Shown: positions 1-20,060 of the stretch, piece after piece
Numbering within the stretch: the stretch's first letter is position 1
How the letters are laid out: each line of letters opens with the position of its first letter
Assembly: GCF_902459465.1 (NCBI RefSeq)
Contig: NC_047066.1
Coordinates: 8,559,047 to 8,623,046, forward strand
Length of the DNA stretch: 64,000 nucleotides
Origin: Asterias rubens
Lineage: Eukaryota > Echinodermata > Asteroidea > Forcipulatida > Asteriidae
Reading direction: 5' to 3'
Notes under the pieces: generated by a model
What the model saw: the letters and a program-made list of their open reading frames with translations, nothing else
What the model was told of the DNA's origin: nothing
The model's database searches: none
Made by a program: the position numbers and the translations under genes

Positions 1-649
1 TCTTTTCAGGTTTTAACATTCAACCTATTGACTTAAGCTTTAAATTTTTGAGTCAGTTATTGAAATGTTGTTGTTTGTTTGCATGTCAGGACACAATTTA
101 TATCTGTATTTCGTCATATTTGTTCGGTCACATGTCCTCGTAACTCTTGTGTCTATTTTTAATCAGATAGAATGCCTTTTTGGGGTAACTCTGGGTTTTT
201 GGTTTTTTTTTTTTTTCTTCGTTTTTTTTTTGGGGGGGGAATGGGGGGTTCCGATTTATTTTAAGGTTTTGTAAATTATATTCCCCTTGTGGACATCTCT
301 TAATGTGTTACAATTTACTTACAGTCTGTAATCTTAAGCTTTGAATTGTTAAGTCAGTTACTGGTTAAACTCTGGTTTGTGGCAGGTTTTTTTGTTAGAT
401 AATTTAATAGCATAATTATGATGGTAAACTTTGTTGTTCTTTGTTTTATCAAATAGAATGACATATGTTGGTAACTCTGGTATCCTTTCTTGATCAGATA
501 GAATGACATAATGTTGTAGGCTTAATATGTTGGTAGCTCTGTGTGGGTTTTATTATCAGATAAAATGACAGAATATTGGTAACTTTGGTGTCTCTCTTTT
601 GATGAGATTAAATGACAAATGTTTTCTCTTCTTTTTCCTCTCTTAACAG
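1..649 (+). repeat. SETD1 terminal intron with degenerate tandem repeats
   Basis: This is the intron upstream of the SETD1 last exon; it ends in a pyrimidine tract and AACAG at 645-649. It contains decayed repeats. A unit with the motif GATAGAATGACA followed by TTGGTAACTCTGG recurs near 165, 455, 500, 560 and 605. A longer block with CTTAAGCTTT and GTCAGTTA appears near 30 and near 335. The ORF at 65-274 is Phe-rich low-complexity sequence and I do not accept it as a gene. Confidence 0.6.
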
Positions 650-823
650 CCAAACTGTTACGCCAAGATCATCTCCATGGAGTCACAGAAGAAGATTGTG
701 ATCTACTCCAAGCAGAATATCTCCACTGGGGAGGAGATTACGTACGATTACAAGTTCCCCATTGAGGATGAAAAGATTGCATGTTTGTGTGGTACGGCTC
801 AGTGTAGAGGCACCCTCAACTAA
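650..823 (+). CDS. SETD1: SETD1-type histone H3K4 methyltransferase, C-terminal exon (partial gene)
   Basis: This is the last coding exon of a SET1/COMPASS histone H3 lysine-4 methyltransferase. It encodes 57 residues and a TAA stop at 821-823. It starts at phase 0 after the acceptor AG at 648-649 with PNCYAK, the end of the conserved substrate/cofactor-binding SET motif. It continues with [12 protein letters not shown] and EEITYDYKF, which carries the catalytic tyrosine region, and ends with the post-SET zinc cluster [13 protein letters not shown] (C-x-C-x4-C). The ending matches SETD1A/B closely; KMT2-type proteins end differently. The rest of the gene lies before the window. SETD1 acts in the nucleus in COMPASS with WDR5, RBBP5, ASH2L and DPY30. 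An unusual point is that the final codons and stop are copied repeatedly into the 3'UTR downstream. Confidence 0.93.
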   Translation, partial: PNCYAKIISMESQKKIVIYSKQNISTGEEITYDYKFPIEDEKIACLCGTAQCRGTLN

Positions 824-2830
824 AATGTTACGCATCAATGGTGAGGCACTTAAACCTCAGAGGTTTGGTACGGCTGAGTTTTGAGGCACCCTCAACTAAG
901 ATGTGTTGTGTTGCTGGCTCTAGAAGCTGTTTTTAATAGCCACAATAAAAATATGTGGGATACACTGCTGAAGCGCTTGAACCTCAGAGGTGTTGTATGG
1001 CTGAGTGTTGAGGCACCCTCAACTAAGGTTTGTTGTGTGGCTGGCTCTAGAAGCTGTTTTTAATAGCCACAATAAAAAGATGTGGGATACACTGCTGAAG
1101 CGCTTGAACCTCAGAGGTGTTGATGGCTGAGTGTTGAGGGACCCTCAACTAAGATTTGTTGTGCTGCTTCTTTCCAATTAACAGCCACAGCAAAAAAGTT
1201 TCGGTTACACATCAATGGTGAGGCACTTGAACCTTAGAGGTGTTGTATGGCTGAGTGTTGAGGCACCCTCAACTAAGGTTTGTTGTGCTTTTTGGAACCA
1301 CTTAGCCGGAAGAGAAAGATATTAGGTACACCTCATTAGTGGGGCACTGAAACCTTGGAGGTGTGCTACGGTATGGTTTAGAGGCACCCTCAACTAAGGT
1401 TTTTGGGGTTACTTGCTCTTTATCCTTAATCCACCTTTGACAGACAGAAGGGTATGAGAGACACGTTATTTGTTGAGGTACTTCTAAATTGTGGATTTAT
1501 TGTCTGTGCGGTAAAGCTTGGTATAGAGAAACTCTTCACTAAGGTTCTTCCTGTTGGCCTAACTCTACGAACCACTGACTTCGATGGTTGTGAAGTACAT
1601 GTACACCTCATTGGTGAGGTTCTCCTTCCTCAATGTCTTTTAAGTTCTGTGTGGTACGTTTGAGCTAATATGCATCACCAACTAAAGATTTGTCCATGTT
1701 GCTCTCGATGCATCAAGACTGAGATAGAAAGATGTGAGGCACAACTCATTTGGTAGGGATGCACTTTTGAGGATTTAATGTCTTTGTGGCTTAGCATGTG
1801 GTAGAGGCACCCATAAATATTTTAGTGCCTGTTTATAAACAGGGCCTAATTTTATGGCTCTGCTTACCGCCGAATTCTGCGCTTACAATCACGATTCCCC
1901 ACTCGCGTGCAAGCGCCGAATGTCTGTGCTAGCCTTGTAAGCGTAGAAGGCCTAGTAACTTGGAGTACGCACGTGCAGAAACCAAAATTCGCTGCTTGCC
2001 ATGAAATACGCTTGCCGTAAGCACAAAATTCCCTGGTCCCTTTAAGCGCCGATTCTGTGCTTGCGGTAAACAGAGCTAAATAGAGCCATGAAATTAGGCC
2101 CTGCACTGTTGTCCTAGAGAGGAAGAAGTGAGGTACACTACACTTGGGTCTCCTCTCAAAGAACTTTGCGTTTGTGGTACTGCTCATTTAAAAGGCACTC
2201 TCAACTAAAATGTTATGATGCTTTTTAAAAAATGTACCCTTGACTATTAAGATTGAGAGGTATGAGGTACACATTTTTAGTGAGGCATCCTGAAATAAGT
2301 TTGGAGCCGTTGAAATTAACCGAACATTGATTGACCACAAAGATGCGGGCGGGGTACACCTCACTGTTAGGAGTCTTTCGAGTTTCAAAAGGACTCGCCT
2401 CGGAAGGTGTCGTTTTGACGTTGAAGCACTCTATGGATTTGAGATTTGCTCAACTATAAAGGAGAGGCATGCTCAAGCAATTAAGTTCTAGCTTCAACCT
2501 TCAAGTCGAATTTGAAGGAGAGTTTCTATGTGTGATACATCTTGGTGTGAAGGCAATATCCACCCATGGGAAATATACAATGTCTTTGAGGTGTAACTTT
2601 TTTTAAATGGAAGAGTTACATGTCTCTGTTGTGCACTTTGTTGTGGATTTCCTGCAAAAATGATTTCGCCATAATTTGGAGGCAATAATGTCCAGTGTTC
2701 ATTTTTGTAAACGCATTGCTGAACTCTTCAAGCAAAAACAAATTGCTACAACATGGTTTGTCATTGTGCGAACTTGGCCATGGCTCTTTATTAGCCTAGG
2801 TTGGGGCGCCCTCTATTAAAAACAATATTG
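790..2830 (+). repeat. Degenerate ~120-140 bp tandem repeats derived from the SETD1 coding end
   Basis: The coding end GAGGCACCCTCAACTAA (807-823) with its upstream GGTACGGCTCAGTGT recurs downstream, in the same order, with the stop codon included. Clear copies lie at about 866-900, 983-1027, 1105-1150, 1240-1279 and 1366-1401. Weaker copies lie at about 1505-1545, 1650-1685, 1790-1812, 2168-2212 and 2785-2822. Between copies a second motif, CACATCAATGGTGAGGCACTTGAACC or close variants, also repeats. Two units carry CCACAATAAAA. Decay increases with distance from the gene. Confidence 0.8.
1842..2102. repeat. MITE, GGGCCTAATTT family (copy 1)
   Basis: About 260 bp with terminal inverted repeats: GGGCCTAATTTTATGGCTCT at the left and GAGCCATGAAATTAGGCCCT at the right, followed inward by CTGCTTACCG / CGGTAA. 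It has internal GCTTAC/GTAAGC repeats and no coding capacity. A second copy is at 43391-43632. The reverse ORF at 1864-2187 runs across this element and is not a gene. Confidence 0.75.
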
Positions 2831-3042
2831 CGTTGAAATCTTTCGAACAGGAAACTGCTGGATGGAAAAAATATCAGGTGGTTGTTAGGAGGCTTTTTAC
2901 CGTTTTTGTCACAAAGTTGGGGCTCTGAAATGCTGAAATTGGCACGTCTGTTTCAATGTTCGTTTTGCAGTTGTGTGATACTTGTACACGATTTATCTAT
3001 AATGTTTGTGGTGGTTGTACAAACCAATTTATAAAAGTGTTA

Positions 3043-3048
3043 AATAAA
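3043..3048 (+). promoter_or_regulatory. Poly(A) signal, probable SETD1 3' end
   Basis: AATAAA within TAAATAAAAG, followed by TGTATTTGTATTGTC, a plausible downstream GU-rich element. This is the first AATAAA beyond the repeat-built part of the 3'UTR. Usage cannot be shown from sequence. Confidence 0.5.
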
Positions 3049-3861
3049 AGCACTTGTAAATACATGTATTTGTATTGTCACTTTCACTATTGACTTATCC
3101 ATGAGTTATTTGTTCTCGTGGTAGCGCTTAATATTTTTGTAGACGTCCTTATTTTGTATAAGAATGAGCTGGGCTGTAATATTTGGAGATACATATAATT
3201 TCGTTGATGGTTTTGATGTAAAGAATGTAAAAACTAAATTTTCTAGCTTTTCGTTTGTTTGTTTCTTTATTTGTACATGTGTATTCATTTGAATGCTACT
3301 CATAACCAATGGTACACCCTACCATACTGTTTCATGTATTTTTTTGTTCAACTGTTTTGTTTTGGGAGACAGTTTCTTTGAGTTAGTGTTCTCTGGAAAT
3401 ATTTGTTTGTAAAGAAACTTTACAGTGATATGTATAGTTTCAGTTATTGCCAGGCAAATCTGATGGTGTGTATTGTAATATTTAGAAGGACTGATAAAAG
3501 CGCTGTAGGTTTCATATTTTGTACATTAATGTATATATTTCATAGGTATTAATTAAATAGCAAATTATCAATGACTGAATTGAAATGAAAAAAAAAAAAC
3601 AAAAAAAAACAAATGGTGTCTGGGATCATGATTGTTAAGTTTACATCAGACCATAGATTAATGTAGTACATCTAGAGGAATACAAACCATGTGACACAGC
3701 TGGTCGAGAACCTTTTGGGGCCATTAAGAAAATGGTGCTGACCCAACCTTGTAAACACATGGCACGGACGCACTCTTAAAAATGCATCCTTATGGAGCAT
3801 TCTTTTGTTTTTCCCCCTTTATTTCCCTTTATTTCCCTTTATTTGTACCCTACACCTGGTA

Positions 3862-4092
3862 AACAAATTTCCAATATTGACCTTGTACAAATATTTCCCA
3901 TGGACTTTGTACACAAATTTCCCGTAGACTTTGTACACAAATTTCCCATAGACTTTGTTAACAAATTTCCCATAGAGTTTGTACACAAATTTCCCATAGA
4001 CTTTGTACAAAATTTTCTCATGGACTTTGTACACAAATTTCCCACGGACTTCGTACATAAATTTCCCATAGACTTTGTACACAAATTTCCTT
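3862..4092. repeat. 24-bp minisatellite
   Basis: About nine tandem copies of a 24-bp unit with consensus CTTTGTACACAAATTTCCCA plus TAGA, slightly varied between copies. It keeps all frames open on both strands because 24 is divisible by three, which explains three overlapping long ORFs here. No coding claim is made. Confidence 0.9.
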
Positions 4093-4199
4093 GTGGATGG
4101 AGCACCCCAGTCTTTAGAATTCCCCCTTGGAGTCCTTTTGTTTCCCCTTCTTTGTTTCGTACTTGGTCTCCATAAGGTACCAAAAATAAGCACACAACA

Positions 4200-6015
4200 T
4201 TTTGTAAGGGGAAATTAACTTGTATGTAATTTACTCGATAGGTACTCGACCCTATGGTGGGCCAGCGCGTTTACCTAAATCTGTTTTATAACTACGCGCA
4301 TGACGTCATTTTGAGTAATAGCCTCGGCGGTGGCTACGGCTGGAACGCTTGGACGTCTAATAAAGTACTTCTATTTTCTACCTCCGTGGTTGTAGTTGCA
4401 GCCAATGACCATTGCTAGCCGTAGCCGAAGTCGCTTGGTTCGGACGCAGTGTAACTGAAACTAAACTTCTCCAGAAGACGATCAGAGCATACTGATCGAA
4501 ACGTCGAGTTAATCCAACGGTTCTTTTCAGAACCACCCCAACTCATTTAGAGATTGTTGTTACATGGTGTTACCGCAAACTTTTCTATATCTTACTTCCA
4601 CCATGCAAAGTTTCAAATCCTACTGAAACTGAACTGTGTTAGTTCGTTGTGGCGTGCACGCGTAAAGGTAAAAATGTGACATAGTTTGTTGTTTGTGTTT
4701 TTGACACTACGTGCTATTATGATACGGAGCGAGCCTATTTCAGCGAAGCCGTCATTTTTCGAAAAAATCACAAGCCCGATGGATATCCTGGCCTAGTGAC
4801 CACTGTCGCAGCGCTTTTTAATGGGGATTTTTTGTTGTTCTTCTAAGTCGATTCAAAGATGAAAGAAAACAGTGTGCATGTTATGATCAGACCATTCCTT
4901 GCTCTATGCTCAGACTAATTAGATATTATTATGGATTAAAAGTTCACTCTGTTGTCACCCAGCACATGTCCAGCATAAGAAAAAGGCACGAACGTCTCAA
5001 TAGTGTCCATAGGTGCGCGGGTCCCTTTCCAAAACTCATAGATTCGATCAAGTGTCATTCAATAGTTCTTATGCTCATGTCATCGAATTACTTCATAGCA
5101 TGTGCTCCATGTTCGTGACTCTATAATACAGGGGTTGGGTGGTCAAAGTGTGTGACAATCATCATCAGATGACAACAACAACAAACAGTATAATAGTAGT
5201 AATATTAATCTTTAAGGTTTACACGCTGCTTAGGATTTTGATTCAAACAAAGTTTAACTTAATTTAATAAACTTTGCGCCAGTCCCTCATCTTCGATTTT
5301 GGCGCGCAATGTGGCACTCTGTTTGTCTGCTTTTATAAAGCTAAAACCCATTTGCTCCTTTCTACTTGACTTTGCTGTGAAATGACGACATGACAAACAA
5401 CGTGTAATAACTGTTCTCACGCTTGCATGCACCCAAAGTATCTCGCCAAAATGGCCGCAACAGTTTGTGCATGTACGGCCTTACTGTGTTGCTCAAAGGC
5501 ACGTACAAAGTACATCTATATTTCGTCATTGACCTTAACAAGAGAAAACTGAAAAGGGGACAATGTGGCACATGCCATCCAACAAACACCATTCAAAATG
5601 TGCGCCTAACCGTAACCGCCAACTTTCTGCGACTGTGTTAGCCTTATCCCAAGTTTTCAGCTTCGTTTGTACGATGCTGAAAAACCATGCTTCGACCCCA
5701 CGGTATACTGTACCGTGCAGTTCGTCGTTCAACGTGTGATTCATGCTACTTAGTGAATTCAAAGCGGGGTGCTTGCGTTAAGAACCTTGAGACAAGGCTA
5801 CGACTGTGTTTGCGTTTTTGGCGATGGACCAAAAATGTCGTGGTTCAGCGGACTTTCTAAGGTGAAACCTGACGGAACTATACGATGTAACGCAATCGAC
5901 ACGCCTAAAGAACGGTCGCCTTCTAACAACTGCTACACCAACGAGGTTCAACTTTTGTGATTAATCTCATCTTGTGGTCTGCTCTTGGGCTTCCTTTGAA
6001 GAGAGTTTCTTCAAC
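4200..6015. other. Intergenic spacer with transposon-like remnant
   Basis: No gene is recognised between the SETD1 flank and 6016. A stretch at about 4440-4640 carries CTTCTCCAGAAGACGATCAG and GATCGAAACGTCGAGTTAA, then ATGGTGTTACCGCAAACTTT. This is the style of conserved tails of Penelope-like or LINE elements in marine invertebrates; I recognise the style, not the family. The remainder up to 6015 holds only short ORFs without domain character; its last part should contain the promoter and 5'UTR of the next gene. Confidence 0.35.
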
Positions 6016-14118
<8,103 letters not shown>

Positions 14119-15300
14119 TTCCTACTGGATCTCGAGTTTGTCAAGAACTAATAAAACCCTGCATATGAACCTGGCACAAATTTAAGATATATTGCACTGT
14201 TGCCAAGCGGGGGCTACTGTCTGCTGGTGTGATGTGGCTGGAGACTATATCCCTTTAGCCCCTTACACACGAGAGCAATTTAGCACGGGTCCCTTGCTAA
14301 ATTGTAGCATGGTTGTAAGACTTTACAAAATGCACCTCGTGTGAAAGGACAATAATTTTCTGGAGTGTAAAATCTTGTCCAACATTGCTACATTTTGTCG
14401 GAGGTCCGGACCTACGACAAATTGTTACACTAGCGGAAGTTTTGACCAAGGACGTGGGCTACATCATCGTGTGAAAGGAATCCTTGTTTGTTGAACCATA
14501 GAGTAAGGACAGAGCGACGTCCTAGGTGAAAATGCCCATACAGCGCATGCTATAGTGGGTGCTATCTTGTCCAACAAGGTGATCAGGATTACCAATTCGT
14601 CATATCACTCTCATGTCGCAGAAGGGTTGTTAGTTTTTTAACTTTGCAGTGGGAAAGCTCACAACATCAGTCACACACGGTGATAACAAATAAACAATCC
14701 ATGCTCGTAAATTTTGTAGCAAGGGACCCTGGCTACACTTCTTCATATATCGCCCTCTTTTGAATGTTTTTCCTATAATTATTGGGAACAGAAGCTCAAA
14801 ATCTCAACATTTCCGAATGACACCGGTTTGGGAATCAAATTGCCTGTAAATATGTTGAGCATGCGCAGAGGGAAACTGCCCAAAACAAAATGGCGCAACT
14901 ATAGTTTGATTCATAGAGCTGTATATAACTCTATGGTTCGATTGTGTCGATTTCGTCAGGTGAACTGGTTACTTGTTAACTTGTATAACATGATTATAAC
15001 AACCCGATGTTTTGAAGAAGAAAAAAAACTGTGCTTCGTCGAAACGGGCTCTAAAGACCACGTGCCCTTTGGTTCCTTCTAAACCGCCCTCTCTTGATAT
15101 CTGCCCTGCAGTCTATATCGTGTAGATTTAAAAGACAGTAAGACTGACACGTCTTGGTATGGGGTTATGTTATGTTATGTTTTTTAAGTAAAGAACAATC
15201 ATTAGCTTTTTAAGTGCTGCGAAATAAAGCTTCATCTCTGATTAACCAACAATAATTGTTTGTAACAATATTAAAACTAGATAAAAAAAAAAGCGGATAA
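14119..15300 (+). other. 3'UTR of SEA/EGF gene and repeat-bearing flank
   Basis: The region follows the TAA at 14116-14118. It includes a probable mobile element (about 14255-14740) with ACACGAGAGCAATTTAGCAC near its left and AAATTTTGTAGCAAGGGACC near its right, in inverted relation. AATAAA occurs at 15223-15228. The ORF at 14828-15082 shows no domain character. Confidence 0.4.
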
Positions 15301-15809
15301 AATTATAAATTAAACTCGGGAAATTTTGTGTACGGATTGATGCGGTGATCTGTGATGACGTAATTTTTGAGCTGAAAAATCTAATTGTAACAGGCTCTGG
15401 AAACAGTAAAATGTTAGACTCGACTCAAGTCGTTATGGCGTGCAAGTTTGTGGTCATGTGAACCTTTACAGACGCTGTTGATAGGGCCTATTTTGTGGCC
15501 GGCGAACTCGGCGACTTTGATTCAAAATCTACACGTAAGAATTTTAGAAAAAGGTGTCATAATTTGTTGTTCCTGGAACTGACTCTTATCAAGAGACAAC
15601 TAGTTACTATTTTTTTTACTATAAATTGTATATAATAAACATTTATCATACATTTGTATAGGCCTATGTATTTCATGTACACAGACACTGCGGTATATTG
15701 TACATTTTGAAATATTTGTAGTTGTATAGTCAGTTCTGTTTGAGTTTCGGAGATTGCTTAATAGTGTATAGTGTAGTTTGCCTTGCTCTATGGTTTGTCC
15801 TACATGCAG

Positions 15810-16199
15810 TTAAAGGAACACGTTGCCTTGGAACGGACGAGTTGGTCAAAACAAAAGCGTCTGTAACCGTTTTTTATATAATGCATATGGTTGGAAAGAT
15901 GTTTTAAAAGTAGAATACAATGATCCACACAAGTTTGCCTCGAAATTGCGTGGTTTTTCTTCTACTGTGCGAACTAACACGGTCAGCCATTTATGGGAGT
16001 CAAAATTTTGACCCCCATAAATGGCCGACGTGTTAGTCGTCGAGGTAAAAGGAAAACCATGCAATTTCGAGGCATGTTTGTGTGGATCATTGTATTCTAC
16101 TTTTACAACATCTTTCTACCCATATGCATTTTATAAAAAACGGTTACAAACGCTTTTCAAAGACCAACTCGACCGATCCAAGGCAACGTGTCCCTTTAA
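15810..16199. repeat. TTAA-flanked palindromic foldback element, family P (copy 1)
   Basis: 390 bp flanked by TTAA. The two halves are near-perfect inverted copies: AAAGGAACACGTTGCCTTGG at the left is answered by AAGGCAACGTGTCCCTTT at the right, and the centre reads AAATTTTGACCCCCATAAAT. Most of the length can form one hairpin. It is non-coding. Related copies are at 49598-49862 and 56622-57013. Confidence 0.85.
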
Positions 16200-16399
16200 T
16201 GTGTAGGCCTAGGTTATATAATATGTTACAAAATTGATTATTGACGAAATGAGTGAAGTTTCCTTAAGTCTTGAAACGTCACGCCATCCTTGTGTAAAGC
16301 TACTGGAAGCCTCCTCTAATAAAAGTAAAAACTGCCAATATCATCAATCTTGTTAAAAGTTATTTATGCGGGAATTAAAGCCTATTATGTTATGACACT

Positions 16400-16875
16400 C
16401 AAAGCCGGTGTCGCATGCAATTATGTCCTCTTTGCAATACTATCCGGAGGACATTATTCCGGACGGTTTTCCATGAGCAATCGTTTCCGCCCGGATGCTG
16501 CTGCATAATGCAATTGTGTCCGCCCGGACACATTTGCATATGCAGTTGTGTCCGCCCCGTGCAAAACCGTTCTTGTAGTTAAACGCCCTTGGCAACGGAA
16601 TATGTTCGCCTTTTTTTTTTTACAAGCTAAGTGCATGTCATGAATAACATGGCAAATTAATGTTCGGCCGTTGGGTATTCGCTGCAATCATAAAATACGT
16701 AAATAGTCATGCTGTGCATTTAGTGCATACATGCTCACCTACGCGCGCACATACATGTACAGTCATGTACAATGTGTCCACCGGACGGTTTTCGCATAGC
16801 CCCGGACACGATTGCATAATTATGCAAAAGTGTCCAGAGCGGACAGTATTGCATGGCGGACACCATTGCATAGTT
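16400..16875. repeat. U-family element rich in TGCAATNGTGTCCGCCCGGAC repeats (copy 1)
   Basis: A roughly 480-bp dispersed element. Short internal motifs alternate in both orientations: TGCAATTGTGTCCGCCCGGA, GACGGTTTT and GTGTCCAGAGCGGACAGTAT. A central unique part contains AGCTAAGTGCATGTCATGAA and CGTTGGGTATTCGCTGCAAT. A second copy with the same block order is at 50343-50836. Confidence 0.7.
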
Positions 16876-17017
16876 GCTGGAGTGGTGCAATCAGTTCAGA
16901 AGCGTTTTACACAATATCTTTTAGTCGTTTAAAATTTGCTTTATTTGGTTCAGTTTTGCAACAAGTTTCACGGTATATAACACGCACCGTTGTTTGTTCA
17001 AATATTACCGGGGCACG

Positions 17018-17037
17018 TGCCCCCCCCCCCCCCCCCT
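17018..17037. repeat. Poly-C run
   Basis: About 18 consecutive C residues after GGGGCACGTG. Its length is prone to assembly error. Confidence 0.8.
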
Positions 17038-17574
17038 ACATCCCCTTGATCCACGCACGGTGCTGATGAGCAGGGTTAACTATTCTGGTATGTGTGGGTT
17101 ATTTTTTTCTCTGTAGTAGGCTATACAAATGCCATCCTCAAAAACTGTCCCTTTTTTAAGGTTTACCTTTTTTGAACCGATTTTGGAGAAGAAAAAAATC
17201 CCCATAGAAAAGCACAACGACAGTGACAATGCTGATGTACAGAAAAAAATGCGTGCGGGGAGGCAGGGACTCAGGGTTCCACATCATGAGAAGGTTGCGT
17301 CTTTAAGTACACTCTCACTCTCACTTAGGATGTCCTGTGTTATGCCAAAAAGTGTCACCTGCCGATAGTGCCCGCTCATTAACATTCTGTGATGTGATTG
17401 GTCAAGCATCCATGACGTCACATTATTTAATTAGACGTCGCACAGTTTTATCTTTTCATCTGAGGTTTTTGTCTTTTTTGTTTTTTTAATATTATTTTTT
17501 GCGAGTTCATGTACAATTATCTTGACATTTAGTCCATTCATACGACCAAATACTTCCCAATTAAAACAAATCAT

Positions 17575-18652
17575 AGCATCATCTTGAAACACAAACTGAA
17601 CTATCATGTATATGCTGATGACACTCGGTTGTATTTCTCTTTTAAACCATCCAAACATTTTGCTGATGAGATCATCAGTCGTATTGAAACGTGTGTTGGT
17701 GAAATTCGTGTTTGGATGCAAGACAATTTCCTTAAACTTAATGATAACAAGACTGAATTTATGATACTTGGTTCACGCCAACACTTCTCTAAAGTTACTA
17801 TTCCCCATATTAATATAGGTGACTCCGAAGTTACCGCTGTTACCAAAGCTCGTAATCTTGGTGTGATCTTCGACTCTTCCATGACACTTTATTCACATAT
17901 TTCTAGTATTGCACGTTCTACAACATTTCACATTCGTAATATAGGCAAAGTGAGGAAATATTTAACACAAAAAGCAACTGAGCAAATAGTCCACTCCGTC
18001 GTCGTTTCCAGACTTGACATGTGTAACTCACTTCTATATGGTCTTCCTAATACTCAAATTGAACGACTTCAGCGTATTCAGAACTATGCTGCTCGTGTTA
18101 TCACCTTAAATAAAAAGTCCTGTCATATAACTCCGATTTTGAAAGAATTACACTGGTTACCCGTAAGCAGTAGAGTTAAGTATAAACTTCTGCTTTTTTT
18201 GTATAAATCACTCACCAACAATGCCCCTGCATATATTGATGATCTACTCAAACCATACAATCCTCCTCGCAAACTCCGGTCTTACAATTCTAGTCTCCTT
18301 ATTGAGCCCATATCCAATCATTCATGGGGAGACCGATCTTTCTCACATGCTGCCCCACGCCTATGGAACAAATTGCCAGCACTAGTAAAATCATCTGTTT
18401 CTTTAACACAATTTAAGAAAAACCTTAACCAAGTATTTGAGAAAATGGTTTGATTTCTACCCTTCGATGTTTCTACCCTTCGATGTTTTCTTTGATATTG
18501 CATTTGTATTGTACATTGTATTTCTCTTCAACATGTTCTGGATTTCTTCTTAGCTTAGGCTTACGTTTCAATTTTGGTTATTGTAAATGTAAATATTATT
18601 CTTTGTATTTAGCGCCATGAGCACTTTGATGGATTTGTGCGCTTTATAAGTT

Positions 18653-18694
<42 letters not shown>
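17575..18694 (+). mobile_element. 5'-truncated CR1/L2-type LINE with open reverse-transcriptase C-terminal half
   Basis: An open frame of 289 codons (17584-18453) starts inside the reverse transcriptase. YADDTRLYFSF carries the catalytic YADD box, followed by RIETCVGEIRVWM and LKLNDNKTEFMILGS. The C-terminus has SRVKYKLLLFLYKSL and RSFSHAAPRLWNKLP, typical of this clade. The TGA at 18451-18453 is followed by a short 3'UTR ending GCGCTTTATAAGTTCTCATT and an (ATT)n tail to about 18694. No stop or frameshift interrupts it, so the insertion is fairly young, but endonuclease and most palm motifs are missing. It cannot be autonomous. Confidence 0.85.
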
Positions 18695-18696
<2 letters not shown>

Positions 18697-18779
18697 GAAA
18701 ACTTCCAAGGTCCAATACTGTTTATTTGTGACGACAAGTTTTATCGAATACCATCCCCGCGTCGTTTCTAAGAAAACTG

Positions 18780-18925
18780 TCCATTCCTGCCTACCAGTCT
18801 GTTACACCCGATCGCCTTCGCACGGACACTATTGATGTCAAGTCTCATGTGCCAAATAGTGTCCGTGCGTCTACATACGCATGCTCAGAGGACACTATTT
18901 TCGGCGGAAACTTGTTGGCATGCCA
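18780..18925. repeat. Short inverted repeat related in motif to the U family
   Basis: CGCACGGACACTATTGATGT and AATAGTGTCCGTGCG are inverted around GTCAAGTCTCATG, and GAGGACACTATTTTCGG follows. The GTGTCCG vocabulary resembles the U elements at 16400 and 50343. Full-length homology is not evident. Confidence 0.45.
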
Positions 18926-19700
18926 CCGGATTTCCCCTCGTTGTAAAAGTTCTTAGAAATAAAGAAGGGGACACCTTGCCACAATAACAAATATCTTTAT
19001 TCGTACTCCACCTGTTGGTTGTAAATGACGGACGTTTATAATAACATTGAAGGTCACCTTCCCACTTTCACCTTAAAGTGATGATGGTGCAAACTGGCAC
19101 ATCAATGTTCATTGCTGCTCATATCTCAACCATAGGCTCCGTTTTATCATGGAGGAAGGAAGAGAAGGAGCTCCAACGAAGGGACTTCAAAAGTCGAACC
19201 TGCGGTACCGCGGTCGTACACCTCGTAATCACCCACATACCTCCACAGACAATGAGCGACCTGGCGCATGTGAGTTTGCGCGTGCGCACATGGTTCTTCA
19301 CTCAACTATGGTGTCGTATGTCGTATGGATATAATACAGAAAAAAAAAACTTTTTTGAGACCTGATAAAAATTGTGTACACTTGTGCTCACCAAATCGAA
19401 AAACACAATTGAATACCAACCACCCTCGTGTGCTAATACCCAAATTTTGAACCACCGCCAGTGACCGGAAAGTCACAAAAAATGTAAAAAACAGATTGTA
19501 CATGTGAAATGGTATTTTGGCTGGTAACCGTCTCCCGGTAAGCATAATTTTACTGTGCTTAGCTATGTTTTATGCTTAGAAGTTGGTCTATGAAATTGTG
19601 TGCAGACTGTTAATGCGATATATGGCCTATTCAGAACTAGAGCAATTTAAATTGTTCCGTTTAAAACACAATTATTATAGATTTAGGCAAGTATTTTTTA
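18926..19700. other. Intergenic, no gene recognised
   Basis: The overlapping short ORFs on both strands here show no domain features. About 19500-19610 contains GGCTGGTAACC / AAGCATAATTTTACTGTGCTTAGC text resembling the small GGTAACC-AAGCA elements seen at 42310 and 56548. Nothing else stands out. Confidence 0.4.
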
Positions 19701-19724
19701 ACCAATGCTCTCCATAAGGACTAT

Positions 19725-20060
19725 TTTATTTAAATACAATGTTCATTGTTTCAAGATGGGCTTTTAAAATGAAAAAAATATTAGTGGTGAACAATATTTC
19801 CCTGTAGTTAAAATATTTTATTAAAGGACAGCCACAATGGCAATTTCCGTAATTTTTTGACAACTGTTCTTTGAACCAGTGCTTTATACGAGTTCATTAA
19901 ACAGACAAAAGCATATTTTGGTTAAATTAAAATACAATGTTCATTTTTTCAATATAGGGCCTACGCTTTTAAAATTGGAAAAAAAAATGATATAGTGGTG
20001 GACAATACTGCCCTCTAACTCAAAATATTGTATTCAAGGACAACCACAATGACAAGTGTA
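19725..20060. repeat. AT-rich direct duplication, about 200-bp spacing
   Basis: AAATACAATGTTCATTGTTT, then GGGCTTTTAAAATG and GTGGTGAACAATATT (about 19732-19845), recur as AAATACAATGTTCATTTTTT, CGCTTTTAAAATTGG and GTGGTGGACAATACT (about 19928-20055). The copies are clearly diverged. There is no coding content. Confidence 0.65.

Larger units (their letters stand above)
824..3600 (+). other. SETD1 3' untranslated region and flank
   Basis: No further coding sequence is seen. AATAAA motifs occur at 944-949 and 1071-1076, inside the tandem repeats, and at 3043-3048. The last is followed about 20-40 bases later by GT-rich sequence and is the best main poly(A) signal. An A-rich tract at about 3588-3610 marks another possible end. 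The 3'UTR is interrupted by a MITE at 1842-2102. Confidence 0.55.

Noticed and set aside
1864-2388. Reverse ORFs across the SETD1 3'UTR
   Set aside because: They lie across a MITE and tandem repeats and show no domain features.
3792-4195. Three overlapping 118-127 aa ORFs with periodic peptides
   Set aside because: The 24-bp minisatellite keeps every frame open; no start context, splice sites or domain features support translation.
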